From Gluconacetobacter diazotrophicus PA1 5 (GTDB lineage Bacteria; Pseudomonadota; Alphaproteobacteria; Acetobacterales; Acetobacteraceae): DNA of 64,000 nt. The translations under genes were made by a program, and so were the position numbers. The notes below the pieces were generated by a model that saw nothing but the letters and a program-made list of their open reading frames with translations, was not told the origin of the DNA and ran no database searches. The stretch is taken from NCBI RefSeq assembly GCF_000021325.1, contig NC_011365.1, forward strand, positions 186,001-250,000, written 5' to 3'. How positions within the stretch are numbered: position 1 is the first letter of the stretch; each line of letters starts with the position of its first letter. Positions 17,659 to 27,074 of the stretch are shown in pieces.

Positions 17659-17690
17659 CGGCCCGGATCGTTGATCCGGGCCGTTTTTTT
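17659..17690 (+). terminator. Rho-independent terminator after grxD
   Basis: A perfect 11-bp stem (CGGCCCGGATC, 3-base loop GTT, GATCCGGGCCG) is followed at once by seven T residues. It lies 26 bases beyond the grxD stop codon. This is the clearest intrinsic terminator in the window. Confidence 0.95.
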
Positions 17691-17761
17691 ATGCTCGTGC
17701 TCATTGCGGCCCTTGTCGCGGGCCCGGCCTTTCGCTTAGCCTTGGAAGATCGGGGTTGGTG

Positions 17762-18115
17762 ATGAGGACAATGATGTTTCGGGTCGCAATCAGGAAAGCC
17801 GCTCTCAGCCTGCTCGGAACCGGGATGGCGCTGCTGGCCGTCGGCACGACGTCCGCGCACGCGCAGCATATGGTCACGGATATCGAGGCCGGGCGCCTGA
17901 CCCTGGATGCGCTGACCGCCCCGCCGCCGCCGGTCCGGCATATCGTCTATCGCCGCGCCGTCCGCACCGCGCCGGTCCATGCCTATCGCACCGCCCTGGC
18001 GTCCGGCACGCACGGCCTAGGCACGCATGGCCTGGTCCGCAACGTGGTCTATCATCCCGCCCATGCCGCGTCGTCCGGCCGTCATGTCGCGCACAAGGGC
18101 CGTCACCGGACCTGA
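17762..18115 (+). CDS. Small secreted His/Ala-rich protein of unknown function
   Basis: About 117 residues with a clear signal peptide (a basic start, then LSLLGTGMALLAVGTTSAHA, cleavage before QHMV). The mature part is rich in His, Arg, Ala and Val and has no recognised domain. It includes TAPPPPVRHIVYRRAVRTAP and a short repeat (GTHGLGTHGL). The frame opens at TTG 17756, but the ATG at 17762 is preferred. Histidine richness hints at metal binding in the periplasm, but this is speculation. It lies alone between the grxD terminator and the convergent yraN gene. Confidence 0.6.
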   Translation: MRTMMFRVAIRKAALSLLGTGMALLAVGTTSAHAQHMVTDIEAGRLTLDALTAPPPPVRHIVYRRAVRTAPVHAYRTALASGTHGLGTHGLVRNVVYHPAHAASSGRHVAHKGRHRT

Positions 18116-18142
18116 CGCAGGGCAGGGCGGGCCTGCCCGCCG

Positions 18143-18559
18143 TCATTCCATCCTGAAGGCATCCGTGATGTGGTGCACGGCGTCGCCTGCCGTAACCAGA
18201 AGCACGTCAAAACGCATTTCGTCATAAATCCAGCCGGGATGGGCGGCGCACAGCCAGGCCGCCGCATTCATCAGCCGCCGCATCTGGGCGCGTCCCAAGC
18301 TTTCGGCCGCCGCGGTGTAGTGGGGGCGGCACTTGACCTCGCAAAACACGATCATGGCGCCCCGTTGCGCGACCAGGTCGATTTCCCCCCAACGGGTACG
18401 GGCCCGATGCATCAGGATCGTCCAGCCGTGCTCCTGCAACCACGCGCCCGCGACCTGTTCTGCCTGCAAGCCGCGCTGATAGGACGCGGCGCCGCGCACC
18501 CGGCGGCGCGTGGGTTCCACCATCATCCCGTCATCCTCGCGGCTTGACCGCATCGTCAT
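18143..18559 (-). CDS. yraN: YraN/UPF0102 family nuclease-fold protein
   Basis: This 138-residue member of UPF0102 has a restriction-endonuclease-like fold. The core motif is [20 protein letters not shown] followed by [11 protein letters not shown], the E-x(n)-D-x(n)-E-V-K pattern of metal-dependent nucleases. The N-terminal [18 protein letters not shown] helix is also typical. Its cellular role is not well established; links to recombination or Holliday junction handling have been proposed. It is divergent from the cardiolipin synthase gene. Confidence 0.9.
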   Translation of the reverse strand: MTMRSSREDDGMMVEPTRRRVRGAASYQRGLQAEQVAGAWLQEHGWTILMHRARTRWGEIDLVAQRGAMIVFCEVKCRPHYTAAAESLGRAQMRRLMNAAAWLCAAHPGWIYDEMRFDVLLVTAGDAVHHITDAFRME

Positions 18560-18605
18560 CCTTTCGCACCGTTTTCCCCGTCATATCAGGGATCGACATG
18601 ATTTC

Positions 18606-20024
18606 ATGCTGCTGACGTACTGGCATACCGTTCTTTTGCTCGTGTTGCTGTCGCGCGTGGTCGTCGCGCTCAGCGTGGCAGTGCATGTCCTGCTGAACAA
18701 GCGCGATGTCGGGGCCGCGATCGGCTGGATCGGCATCTCGATTCTGATGCCGTTCACGGGCGGGGTGCTGTACGCCATGTTCGGCATCAATCGCGTGCAT
18801 CGCCGCGCGCGCAAGCTGATCGGGCGGTCGTCCTGGCACAGCCGGACCCTGTCCTCACGCTGGAAACGCGCCGAGCAGGGTCATTTCGCGCCGCTGTCCA
18901 ACATGGTCGGCAAGCTGACCGGCCGCCCGTTGATGAGCGGCAACGGCATTTGCATGCTCCATGACGGGGACCAGGCCTATCCCCAGATGCTCGACGCCAT
19001 CGGGGGCGCCACCAGCAGCGTACTGCTGTCGTCCTACATCTTTCGTGGTGACGATGCCGGGGACCGGTTCATCGCCGCCCTGATCGGCGCCCATCAGCGG
19101 GGTATCGCGGTGCGCGTCCTGGTCGACGGGGTCGGCAGCGGCTATTTCCGCTGCCCCGTGACGCATGCGCTGCACCGGGCCGGGGTTCCCGTGGGGCGGT
19201 TCATGCATTCCCTGCTACCGTGGCGCATGCCGTTCATCAACATGCGCAACCACAAGAAGATCCTGGTGGTGGACGGGCAACTTGGCTTCATGGGCGGCCT
19301 GAATATCGGTGCGGAAAACGTGGTCGCCAGCCATCCCGCCCATCCGGTATCGGACACGCATTTCCGGGTCGAGGGCCCGATCGTGCATCAATTGACCGAA
19401 GCCTTCGCCCAAGACTGGTCCTTTACCACGGGCGAGGACCTGCCGGTCGACCCGTTCTTCCCCGAGGTCAGCCAGCATGGAGATATCCTGGCCCGGATCG
19501 TCACCGCCGGCCCCGATTCCGACCTGGAGAAGATCGAATTCACCATGCTGCAGGCCATTACCATGGCGCGGCATTCGGTCCGGCTGATGACGCCCTATTT
19601 CCTGCCGGGCGAGCGGTTCCTGACGGAACTGGCGCTGGCCGCCCTGCGCGGGATCGAGGTGGATATCGTCATTCCCGGGCGCAGCAACCACACGCTGATC
19701 GACTGGGCGCGGTCGGCCAACCTGCCGCGCTTCCTCGATTCAGGCTGCCGGGTGTGGCGGGCCAGTCCGCCTTTCAACCATTCCAAGCTGATGGTGGTGG
19801 ACCAGCACTGGGCCTTCGTCGGCAGTTCCAATCTGGACGTGCGCAGCCTGCGGCTGAATTTCGAGATCAACCTGGAAGCGTACGACGACGCGATGGCCGG
19901 GCTGATCGACGCGTTCATCATCCGGCATCGGCATGAACGCCTGACGCATCACGACCTGGACCGGCGCATACTGCCGATACGCCTGCGCGATGCGGGGGCG
20001 CGGCTGTTCCTGCCCTATTTGTAG
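18606..20024 (+). CDS. cls: Cardiolipin synthase (phospholipase D family)
   Basis: This 472-residue membrane enzyme joins two phosphatidylglycerols into cardiolipin. Two N-terminal transmembrane helices (WHTVLLLVLLSRVVVALSVA; IGWIGISILMPFTGGVLYAM) precede two HKD phosphodiesterase motifs. These are at about residue 215 (NHKKILVVDGQLGFMGGLNI) and residue 392 (FNHSKLMVVDQHWAFVGSSN). The ATG at 18606 is chosen because it directly precedes the first helix. The 3' end overlaps the convergent EEP gene by 10 bases. Confidence 0.95.
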   Translation: MLLTYWHTVLLLVLLSRVVVALSVAVHVLLNKRDVGAAIGWIGISILMPFTGGVLYAMFGINRVHRRARKLIGRSSWHSRTLSSRWKRAEQGHFAPLSNMVGKLTGRPLMSGNGICMLHDGDQAYPQMLDAIGGATSSVLLSSYIFRGDDAGDRFIAALIGAHQRGIAVRVLVDGVGSGYFRCPVTHALHRAGVPVGRFMHSLLPWRMPFINMRNHKKILVVDGQLGFMGGLNIGAENVVASHPAHPVSDTHFRVEGPIVHQLTEAFAQDWSFTTGEDLPVDPFFPEVSQHGDILARIVTAGPDSDLEKIEFTMLQAITMARHSVRLMTPYFLPGERFLTELALAALRGIEVDIVIPGRSNHTLIDWARSANLPRFLDSGCRVWRASPPFNHSKLMVVDQHWAFVGSSNLDVRSLRLNFEINLEAYDDAMAGLIDAFIIRHRHERLTHHDLDRRILPIRLRDAGARLFLPYL

Positions 20025-20722
20025 CCCGATCGTTCCAGCCTGACCGTGATGGGACAATGGTCGGACGTGTAATTGTCCAGGACGCGGGCCTCGGTGCAGC
20101 TCAGGCCGCGCACCAGGCAGCGGTCGATCCGGATCGGGACCATGTCGACCATCCGGTGGGTAGGCGCGCGCGGCCCGACATCGCGGAAATGGGGCATCAA
20201 TGTCGGCCCCACCAAGTTGAAATCCCCCAGCACGGCGGCGTGGGCCGGCAGGATTTCACCCAGCCGCCGCAACTGCCGCCGGTTCATGATCTGGCCGTGC
20301 GAGAGATGGACGTTGGCGACGGTGAAGGCGAAGGACGCGCATTCGATCATCTGCGCCACCCGCCGCACCAGCGGACCCGACGGCAGGGTGCAGGTCAGCG
20401 GCTGGCGGCGAAAGGGGCTGGGGCTCCAGCACGCCACGCCGTGGATACGGCCGGGCAGAGGGGAGCGCGCGTAATGACCGCCGATCAGGTGGGGCAGAGC
20501 GTCGAAATCCGACGTCGCTTCCTGCATCAGCAGCAGGTCGGGGCGTTCCTGTTCGATCAGATGGATGACGTCGCGCGGCGAGGCGCCGACCAGCCGCAGC
20601 AGGTTCCAGCTGACGATCTTGCGTTCCGAACCGCCGGCATTCGCCGGCAGGTGCGCCGGTCGCGGCCGCTGCCCGGGCCGCAGGTGCGGCGCCGAGGGGG
20701 GATAGGGGCGGACGATGCTCAT
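20015..20722 (-). CDS. Endonuclease/exonuclease/phosphatase (EEP) family protein
   Basis: This 235-residue protein has the EEP metallohydrolase motifs in order: KIVSWNLLRLVG, LLLMQEATSDFDALPHLIGG (metal-binding Glu), VANVHLSH, AVLGDFNLVGPTL and NYTSDHCPITVRL. Members cleave nucleic acids, sphingomyelin or phosphoinositides; the substrate here cannot be told. The start ATG overlaps the stop of the AI-2E-family permease gene by four bases, so the two are coupled. The 3' end overlaps cls by 10 bases on the other strand. Confidence 0.88.
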   Translation of the reverse strand: MSIVRPYPPSAPHLRPGQRPRPAHLPANAGGSERKIVSWNLLRLVGASPRDVIHLIEQERPDLLLMQEATSDFDALPHLIGGHYARSPLPGRIHGVACWSPSPFRRQPLTCTLPSGPLVRRVAQMIECASFAFTVANVHLSHGQIMNRRQLRRLGEILPAHAAVLGDFNLVGPTLMPHFRDVGPRAPTHRMVDMVPIRIDRCLVRGLSCTEARVLDNYTSDHCPITVRLERSGYK

Positions 20723-21837
20723 GGTTCTATGAAATTCTCCTGTATCGGGGTGGCATTCCCCGTATGGCCCGATCCGTTGGCCGCGAATTCCGCCGTCAGC
20801 GTATAGCCCACGCCCAGCAGCACCGGCCCCAGGAAGATCCCCAGCCCCCCGAAGGTCCATACCCCGCCCAGGACCCCCAGAACCGTCAGCAGGTAGGGCA
20901 GTTGCGCGCCCCGGGAAATGAACATCGGCCGGATGATGTGATCGGCGCCCGATATGATCAGGACCCCATACACGACCAGGAAGATTCCCCAGCCGGGATG
21001 GTGCGTCAGGATCAGCGCCAGCGCCCCCGGAATCCATATCAGGGGCGCGCCGATCGGCAGGACGGCCACGCAGGCGGTGATCAGGCCGAACAATACCGGT
21101 TCGGGCAGGCCGGTCAGCGCGAACCCCAGGCCGGTCAGCACGCCCTGCACGATCGCGGTGCCCAGGATGCCGTACACCGTGCCCCGGATGGTGCGGCCGA
21201 TGATGCTGAGGATCCGGTCGGCATAGGACCCGGCGATACGCCGGATCACCGCCGAGAACGTGCCGCCCAGCGAATCCCCCCCCAGCCAGAAGAAGAAGGC
21301 GATGAACAGCGCCATGCCCAGATGCACCAGTCCGCTGGCCACCTGCATCAGCCCGGCCAGCATCGACTGCGCGATGCTGCCGGTATAGGGCAGCAGCATC
21401 CGTTCCGCATGGCCCAGGTCGGTGGCCCATTGCGTCCAGATCTTTGCCAGGTCGGGACCGAAATGGGGAATCCGCGCCAGCCAGGGCGGCGGGGCGGGCA
21501 GGTGGATCAGCCGCGCCAGCGTTTCGGCCAGGCCTTCGAACGTGCCGGGCAGGTCGGCGATGCTGGTGCTGACCACGACCGCCAGGGGCAGGGCCACGAC
21601 CAGCGCGGACAGGACGGTCATGCCGATGGCGGCGGTCACCGGGCCGGTGCGCCGGCGCAGGCGGATGAAGAGCGGCCATGTGGCGAAGGTCAGGATCGCC
21701 GCCCACAGCAGCGCGGACATGAAGGGATAGAGGATGGCACCACAGCCGAAGGCCACCCCGCCCAGCAAAAGCCCCATCATGATGCGTTCGGCCATACGCT
21801 CCCGCCATAGCTCGCGGCGCCGGAGAGCATCCGGCAT
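20719..21837 (-). CDS. AI-2E/PerM family transporter
   Basis: This protein of about 372 residues has around eight hydrophobic helices and the AI-2E exporter/permease pattern (formerly UPF0118). The C-terminal half has GLPEPVLFGLITACVAVLPI, PLIWIPGALALILTHH and GVLIISGADHIIRPMFISRG. Relatives export autoinducer-2 or work as Na+/H+ antiporters, so the substrate is open. The ATG at 21837 (MPDALRRRELWRER) is chosen; a second ATG at 21795 has a closer GGAG and may be the true start. It is translationally coupled to the EEP gene. Confidence 0.88.
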   Translation of the reverse strand: MPDALRRRELWRERMAERIMMGLLLGGVAFGCGAILYPFMSALLWAAILTFATWPLFIRLRRRTGPVTAAIGMTVLSALVVALPLAVVVSTSIADLPGTFEGLAETLARLIHLPAPPPWLARIPHFGPDLAKIWTQWATDLGHAERMLLPYTGSIAQSMLAGLMQVASGLVHLGMALFIAFFFWLGGDSLGGTFSAVIRRIAGSYADRILSIIGRTIRGTVYGILGTAIVQGVLTGLGFALTGLPEPVLFGLITACVAVLPIGAPLIWIPGALALILTHHPGWGIFLVVYGVLIISGADHIIRPMFISRGAQLPYLLTVLGVLGGVWTFGGLGIFLGPVLLGVGYTLTAEFAANGSGHTGNATPIQENFIEP

Positions 21838-22004
21838 CGTGCGATGATGTGGCAGAGCGCCCTGACGGTAAAGGCCTACCCGGGAGCGGGCGCCATCACA
21901 TGATAGGCCCGGTTGATCCGTGCGGGGCCGCTCCGGTAATGACAGGGGCTGTACCGGCCGCCGGGGACGTCCCCGGACCACGGAACCGTGAAGGGATTCC
22001 TGCC

Positions 22005-22859
22005 ATGCATCCGCTGATTTCGCCGGCCCAGCTACAGGAGCGCCTGGCCGCGCCCGACCTGGTGGTCCTGGACGCCACGATGGCATTGCCGGGCGAAACG
22101 TTCGATCCCGCCCGGTGCTTCGCGCAGGCTCATATTCCCGGCGCCCGCCGGTTCGATATCGAGCTGTTCTCGGACCCGGATTCCCCGCTGCCGCACATGA
22201 TCCCGACCCAGGCGCGGTTCGAGCATCTGGCGCGGGGCCTGGGCCTGTCGGACGGGGCGCACGTCGTCTTCTACGACCAGGGCAATGCGGCCTCGGCCGC
22301 GCGGGGGTGGTGGCTTGCCGGCCTGTTCGGGCTGGACCGGGTCCAGGTGCTGGATGGCGGACTGCCCGCCTGGCAGCGCGCCGGCGGCCCGGTCGAGCAA
22401 GGTGAGGAAGGACCTGCGGCGGCAGGGGGATTCCGTGCCGCACCGCGCTTTGCCCGGGTCAGCGGCCTGGGCGACATGCGGGCCCACGTGGGGCGGGGCG
22501 ACCGGCTGATCCTGGACGCCCGAGCGCAGGCCCGCTTTGCCGGAACGGCGGCCGAACCGCGTCCGGGCCTGGCGTCGGGCCATATGCCCGGGGCACGCAA
22601 CCTGCCGTTCGGCACGCTGCTCGATGCCAATCGCGCGTTCCTGCCGCCCGCGGCGCTGCGCGATCGCTTCGCCCATGTGGGCGTGACCGATGGGCGGCCG
22701 GTCGTCACCACCTGCGGCTCCGGCGTATCGGCCGCGGTGCTGTCCCTGGGGCTGGCCATCTGCGGGCGAACCGGCGACTCGCTTTATGACGGATCGTGGG
22801 CCGAATGGGGGTCCACCCCGGGCGCGCCGGTGGAAACGGGCGAGGGCACATCCCCATGA
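22005..22859 (+). CDS. sseA: Sulfurtransferase, 3-mercaptopyruvate type (two rhodanese domains)
   Basis: This 284-residue enzyme has two rhodanese domains. The catalytic loop in the second, VVTTCGSGVSAAVLSLG, is CGSGVSA-like, which favours 3-mercaptopyruvate over thiosulfate. The first, inactive domain has AHIPGARRFDIELFSDPDSP, and the linker-proximal GHMPGARNLPFGTLLDANRA is typical. The frame is open upstream, but MHPLISPAQLQERL at 22005 is the family-like start. It overlaps the following cystathionine beta-lyase-like gene by four bases, a link between two cysteine/sulfur steps. Confidence 0.93.
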   Translation: MHPLISPAQLQERLAAPDLVVLDATMALPGETFDPARCFAQAHIPGARRFDIELFSDPDSPLPHMIPTQARFEHLARGLGLSDGAHVVFYDQGNAASAARGWWLAGLFGLDRVQVLDGGLPAWQRAGGPVEQGEEGPAAAGGFRAAPRFARVSGLGDMRAHVGRGDRLILDARAQARFAGTAAEPRPGLASGHMPGARNLPFGTLLDANRAFLPPAALRDRFAHVGVTDGRPVVTTCGSGVSAAVLSLGLAICGRTGDSLYDGSWAEWGSTPGAPVETGEGTSP

Positions 22860-24106
22860 CCGACCGTCAGGCCCTGCATCATGCCGTCTCCCGCGGCTGG
22901 CGCCATATGGGCACCACGCTGGTCCATCTGGCGCGCGACCTGCCGCCGGCGGCGGAGGGCACGCTGGTCAACCCGGCCTCCACGCGCGGATCGACGGTGC
23001 TGTTCCCCACCGTCGCGGACATGAACCGCAACGGCACGCGGCGCTATGATCACGAACTGATCTATGGTGCCATGGGCACGCCCATCCAGCACCAGCTGGA
23101 ATCCGCGATCGCGGCGCTGGAGGGTGCGCGCCATACGCAGGTGGTCTCGTCCGGCCTGGCCGCGTGCTCCACGCCGCTGCTGGCCTTCCTGGGCAAGAAT
23201 GGCCATTGCCTGATCCCGGATTCGGTCTATGGCCCGACCCGCCGCTTCGCCAATACCGTCCTGCGCCGCTTCGGGGTCGAGACGACCTATTACCCCCCCA
23301 TGATCGACGCGGACGGGCTGCGCGCCGCCATGCGGCCGAACACGCAGGTCGTCTTCGCCGAAAGCCCGGGCAGCCATACGTTCGAGGTCCAGGACATCCG
23401 CATGATCGCGGACATCGCGCACGAGCACGGCGCGCGGATGATGCTGGACAATACCTGGGGCATCGGCGTGTTCCAGCCGTTCGACCATGGGGTCGATATC
23501 TCGATCCAGGCGCTGACCAAATATCCGGCCGGCCATTCGGACAGCATCATCGGCGCGGTATCCGTCGCCGACGAACAGGACTGGCAGGCCCTGCGCGATA
23601 CCAGCATCCAACTGGGGCAGGTGGCGGGCCCCGACGATTGCTGGCTGACCCTGCGCGGGCTGCGGACCATGGGGGCGCGGCTGGAGCGGCAATCCCGCGC
23701 CGCGATCGACATCGCCCTGTGGCTGTCCGACCGGCCCGAGGTGGCGCGCGTGCTGCATCCCGCCCTGCCGTCCTGTCCGGGACACGAGATATGGCGGCGC
23801 GATTATACCGGGGCGTCGGCGCTGTTCGGCGTGGTCTTCCAGCCGGAATACGACGCGGCCGCGATGACGGCGATGATCGATTCCCTGGCCCTGTTCGGAA
23901 TCGGTGCCTCCTGGGGCGGATATGAAAGCCTGGTCCTGCCGACCACGGGCGGCATTACCCGGTCCTGCCCGCCCGGCGAGGAATGCGGCCCGCAGACCGG
24001 CCCGGCCTGCCGCCTGCATATCGGACTGGAAAACCCCGAGGACCTGATCGCGGACCTGTCGGCCGGGCTGGAGGTGCTGGCCGGCGGGGCCGTGTACGGG
24101 GCATAG
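22856..24106 (+). CDS. metC: Cystathionine beta-lyase or related PLP enzyme of sulfur amino acid metabolism
   Basis: This 416-residue Cys/Met metabolism PLP enzyme should split cystathionine into homocysteine, pyruvate and ammonia. The PLP lysine is near residue 221 in SIQALTKYPAGHSDSIIGAV. Other blocks are YDHELIYGAMGTPIQHQLES, VVSSGLAACSTPLLAFLG and MLDNTWGIGVFQPFDHGVDI. A cysteine desulfhydrase activity is possible given the coupled sulfurtransferase gene. The C-terminus carries an extra Cys-containing stretch (RSCPPGEECGPQTGPACRL) that is not usual for MetC. Confidence 0.9.
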   Translation: MTDRQALHHAVSRGWRHMGTTLVHLARDLPPAAEGTLVNPASTRGSTVLFPTVADMNRNGTRRYDHELIYGAMGTPIQHQLESAIAALEGARHTQVVSSGLAACSTPLLAFLGKNGHCLIPDSVYGPTRRFANTVLRRFGVETTYYPPMIDADGLRAAMRPNTQVVFAESPGSHTFEVQDIRMIADIAHEHGARMMLDNTWGIGVFQPFDHGVDISIQALTKYPAGHSDSIIGAVSVADEQDWQALRDTSIQLGQVAGPDDCWLTLRGLRTMGARLERQSRAAIDIALWLSDRPEVARVLHPALPSCPGHEIWRRDYTGASALFGVVFQPEYDAAAMTAMIDSLALFGIGASWGGYESLVLPTTGGITRSCPPGEECGPQTGPACRLHIGLENPEDLIADLSAGLEVLAGGAVYGA

Positions 24107-24407
24107 GGCGAAACCGGTATCGAGGCCGCTTTTGCGCGACTGGCTGTGATGACGTTGAAGCCCAAGGACACGTTCTCTCAATATAAAACTAAAATAAAGT
24201 ATCCGATAAGCATAGAATAACATGAAAGCCGTTTAATATATATTATGCCAATTCGTATAAATAATGGGTATATACTCCAAGAGTAGGTCGATCAATAAAT
24301 AATATATTTTTGACAATTACCGTCGGCCAGGCTTGCGTGGCCGGTCGTCCCAGATCGCCGACCATGTTGGCGACCTGGAGGGGCAGGGGTGGTGAGGCGC
24401 AGGGCTG
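24107..24407. other. Intergenic region with a very AT-rich core
   Basis: This 301-base gap separates the convergent metC and beta-lactamase genes. From about 24178 to 24318 the sequence is far richer in A and T than anything nearby, with runs such as AATATATATTATG and AATAAATAATATATTTTTGAC. No intact gene or clear terminator stem is visible. It may be the scar of acquired DNA or a degenerate element. Confidence 0.5.
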
Positions 24408-25274
24408 TCAAATCCCGGGATAAAGCCGCGTCCCCACGACACGCGCGATGCCAGCGAAGGCCGTGCGGAATTGCTGCTGCGTTGGCGATCCGCCTCGCGT
24501 GTAGACGCACAGGATGATCGGGACATCGCGTTCGGGCCAGACCACTGCGATGTCTCCGGCGGCATCGCGGCCGTTATTGCCCGTTTTGTCACCGATGACC
24601 CAATGGGGCGGAAGGCCGGCGCGCAACCGGTCGTCACCGGTTCGGCACCCGACCAGCCATCGCGTGAAGATGGCCCGCGATGCGTCGGACAGAACCCGCC
24701 CGAGAACAAGAGACCGCATTATCGTGGCCATGGACGCGGGCGTAGTCGTGTTTCGTACGCCGCCGGGCGGGGTGCGATTCAGATAGGGTTCTGGGTCGTC
24801 AAGGCGCGTTTCCCGGTCCCCGATCCCGCGCCAGAATGCCGTCAGCGCCGATGGACCGCCGATACGGGCGAGGAGAATATTGGCGCAGGTATTGTCGCTT
24901 TGCTCGACCGCCGCCTGGCACATGTCGCCGACCGACATCGCGCCCCTGGCCAGGTTCGCCTTTGCCACGGGGGCATACCAATCCTGTATATCGCTGGCGC
25001 TGTAGGGAATGATGTCCTCCAGCCTGTCGCGACCGCGATCGACGCGCGACAGCACGCAGGCGGCAAGGGACGCCTTGACCGTGCTGCACATGACGAAGCG
25101 TTCCCGTGCCCTCCAGGTCAGCTTCGCGCCTGTCTTCACATTTTCCGCATACAGACCGATGTGCCCCCCGGTGCCGTTTTCATAGTCCGAGATCACAGAA
25201 GGCGGGGCAGGCCGGGCAAGGGACGGCGAGGCGAGAAAGGTCGAACCGCCCCATAGAAAATGGCGTCTTTTCAT
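24408..25274 (-). CDS. bla: Class A serine beta-lactamase
   Basis: This 288-residue enzyme has every class A active-site element. Ser64 is in VMCSTVKASL (S-x-x-K), SDN is at 126-128 in EQSDNTCANI, the general-base Glu162 is in DDPEPYLNRT (E-x-x-L-N), and K230-T-G is in IGDKTGNNG. It should hydrolyse penicillins and perhaps cephalosporins in the periplasm. The signal peptide (KRRHFLWGGSTFLASPSLA) has a twin-arginine-like motif, suggesting Tat export. It starts only 6 bases after the yifB stop, so it is probably cotranscribed and not regulated by an adjacent ampR. Class D or C is excluded by the SDN and ExxLN motifs. Confidence 0.93.
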   Translation of the reverse strand: MKRRHFLWGGSTFLASPSLARPAPPSVISDYENGTGGHIGLYAENVKTGAKLTWRARERFVMCSTVKASLAACVLSRVDRGRDRLEDIIPYSASDIQDWYAPVAKANLARGAMSVGDMCQAAVEQSDNTCANILLARIGGPSALTAFWRGIGDRETRLDDPEPYLNRTPPGGVRNTTTPASMATIMRSLVLGRVLSDASRAIFTRWLVGCRTGDDRLRAGLPPHWVIGDKTGNNGRDAAGDIAVVWPERDVPIILCVYTRGGSPTQQQFRTAFAGIARVVGTRLYPGI

Positions 25275-25280
25275 AAGACG

Positions 25281-26792
25281 CTAACGCCGGTCTGGCCGGC
25301 GCAGGCGATAGCTGACGGCCTCGGCGACGTGGGGCTGGCCGGTCTCCTCATCTCCCGCCAGGTCGGCGATCGTCCGTGCGACGCGTAGCAGGCGCGTGAA
25401 TCCGCGCGCCGACAGGCGCAGCCGGTCGGCGGCGCGCACCGCATAATCGCGCGCCGCCGTGCTGGTGGGGAACAGGTCAGGCGGGGCTTCGGCGTTGGTC
25501 AGCCCGTCCTGGCGCGCGGTCTGCCGCGTGCGGGCGACGGCGACGCGGGCGGCGACGGCGGCACTGTTTTCGCCGGTCGGCAGGCCGGCCAATTCGGCCG
25601 GCGAGACCGGTTCGACATGCACGGCCATGTCCATCCGGTCCAGCATGGGGCCGGAAATGCGCGACAGATATTCCTCGCCGCAGCGGGGCGCCTTGCGGCA
25701 TTCCTGCGACGCATCCCCCAGATAGCCGCACCGGCAGGGATTCATTGCCGCGACGAGCTGGAAGCGGGCAGGGTAGGTGACATGCGCCGAGGCCCGCGCC
25801 ACCGTGATGGTACCCGTTTCGATCGGCTGGCGCAGGGCCTCCAGCGCGGCGCGGGAAAATTCCGGCAGTTCGTCCAGGAACAGCACCCCGCGATGGGCCA
25901 GGCTGACCTCGCCGGGCCGGATGCGGTTGCCGTTGCCGCCGCCCACCAGCGCGATCTGGCTGGTCGAATGATGCGGGTCGCGAAAGGGCGGACGAAAGAC
26001 CGGCAGGCCCATCGGCAGGTGCCCGGAAATACTGTGGATGCGGCTGATCTCCAGGATCTCGGTGCTGGTCAGGTCGGGCAGGAGCGAGGGGAGGCGGGCC
26101 GCCAGCATCGACTTGCCGGCGCCGGGTGGCCCGGTCATCAGCAGGGAATGCGCCCCCGCCGCCGCGATTTCCAGCGCGCGCCGGGCGGTTTCCATGCCGC
26201 GCACGTCCGCGAGGTCCGGCCCCGTTCCGATGGATTCGACCGGCAGGCGCTCGGGAAGTTCGACCGGCGGCAGGACCTGTTCCCCGGTCATGTGGTTCAC
26301 CAGCGCCAGCAGGGAGTCGGGGGCGAGGATGTCCAGGCCGTCACCGGCCCAGCGGGCCTCGTGCCCCTGTTGCGCGCCGCAGATCAGGCCGCGCGACTGG
26401 TCCACCGCGCACAGCGCCGCCGGCAGGACGCCGGGCACGGGATTGATCCGTCCGTCCAGGGACAGTTCGCCGATGGCCGCGAAGCGGCCGCTTTCCTCGG
26501 ACGGGACCACGCCCATCGCCGTCAGCAGAGCCAGCGCGATCGGCAGGTCGAAATGCGACCCTTCCTTGACGATGTTGGCGGGGGCCAGATTGACGACGAT
26601 CCGCTTGGCCGGCAGCGTCAGCCCCATGGCGGACAGCGCGGCGCGGACCCGTTCCCGCGCCTCGGCCACCGCCTTGTCGGCCAGGCCCACGATCAGGAAG
26701 GACGGCAGCCCCGACGCCAGTTGCACCTCGACCCGGACAGGGATCGCGTCGATACCGGAAAAGGCGAACCCCAGCACGCAGGAGATGGTCAT
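25281..26792 (-). CDS. comM: YifB-family Mg-chelatase-like AAA+ ATPase (ComM-like)
   Basis: This 503-residue protein has an N-terminal Lon-protease-like fold domain (VEVQLASGLPSFLIVGLADK) and a Mg-chelatase AAA+ core. Walker A is in LLMTGPPGAGKSMLAARLPS and Walker B in GVLFLDELPEFSRAALEAL. A Cys-rich zinc-like insert follows (NPCRCGYLGDASQECRKAPR). ComM/YifB helicases promote branch migration during natural transformation. The ATG at 26792 gives MTISCVLGFAFSGIDAIPV, the normal start; the frame runs on to 27188 without family similarity. The beta-lactamase gene follows directly. Confidence 0.92.
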   Translation of the reverse strand: MTISCVLGFAFSGIDAIPVRVEVQLASGLPSFLIVGLADKAVAEARERVRAALSAMGLTLPAKRIVVNLAPANIVKEGSHFDLPIALALLTAMGVVPSEESGRFAAIGELSLDGRINPVPGVLPAALCAVDQSRGLICGAQQGHEARWAGDGLDILAPDSLLALVNHMTGEQVLPPVELPERLPVESIGTGPDLADVRGMETARRALEIAAAGAHSLLMTGPPGAGKSMLAARLPSLLPDLTSTEILEISRIHSISGHLPMGLPVFRPPFRDPHHSTSQIALVGGGNGNRIRPGEVSLAHRGVLFLDELPEFSRAALEALRQPIETGTITVARASAHVTYPARFQLVAAMNPCRCGYLGDASQECRKAPRCGEEYLSRISGPMLDRMDMAVHVEPVSPAELAGLPTGENSAAVAARVAVARTRQTARQDGLTNAEAPPDLFPTSTAARDYAVRAADRLRLSARGFTRLLRVARTIADLAGDEETGQPHVAEAVSYRLRRPDRR

Positions 26793-27074
26793 GCAGTCCC
26801 AATCGTCGGAAAAACCCCGTATGCACCTGTTGTAGCCGAGAAACCGCAACGCGAAACCCCGGCGGCGCGATGATCGTCCTCCTCCATCCCGCACACTGCC
26901 ACGCGCAGTCTTGTTGGCATAATATATATTATACGATACTCCTGTGTGGGCGGGCCCGGGAGGCCCACCCACGAGTGTCACACTTCCGTCCGGCGCCTGC
27001 CCCGCGAAAGTCGCCGCCCAACTGATGGCGACTGCCCGCGTCGCGACAACAAGTTCTTGCTGACAGGGATACAT
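26793..27074. other. Intergenic promoter region between divergent yifB and XRE regulator genes
   Basis: No gene is seen here, apart from non-coding-looking extensions of the yifB frame. An AT-only palindrome (ATAATATATATTAT at about 26928-26941) could be a -10-like region. Just after it, GTGGGC and GCCCAC arms around a GC-rich loop could form a hairpin near 26945-26971. Which gene either element serves is unclear. Confidence 0.4.

Noticed and set aside
21849-22004. Longer N-terminus for the sulfurtransferase
   Set aside because: The extra 52 residues do not resemble rhodanese proteins and overlap the divergent promoter region; ATG 22005 gives the family-like start.
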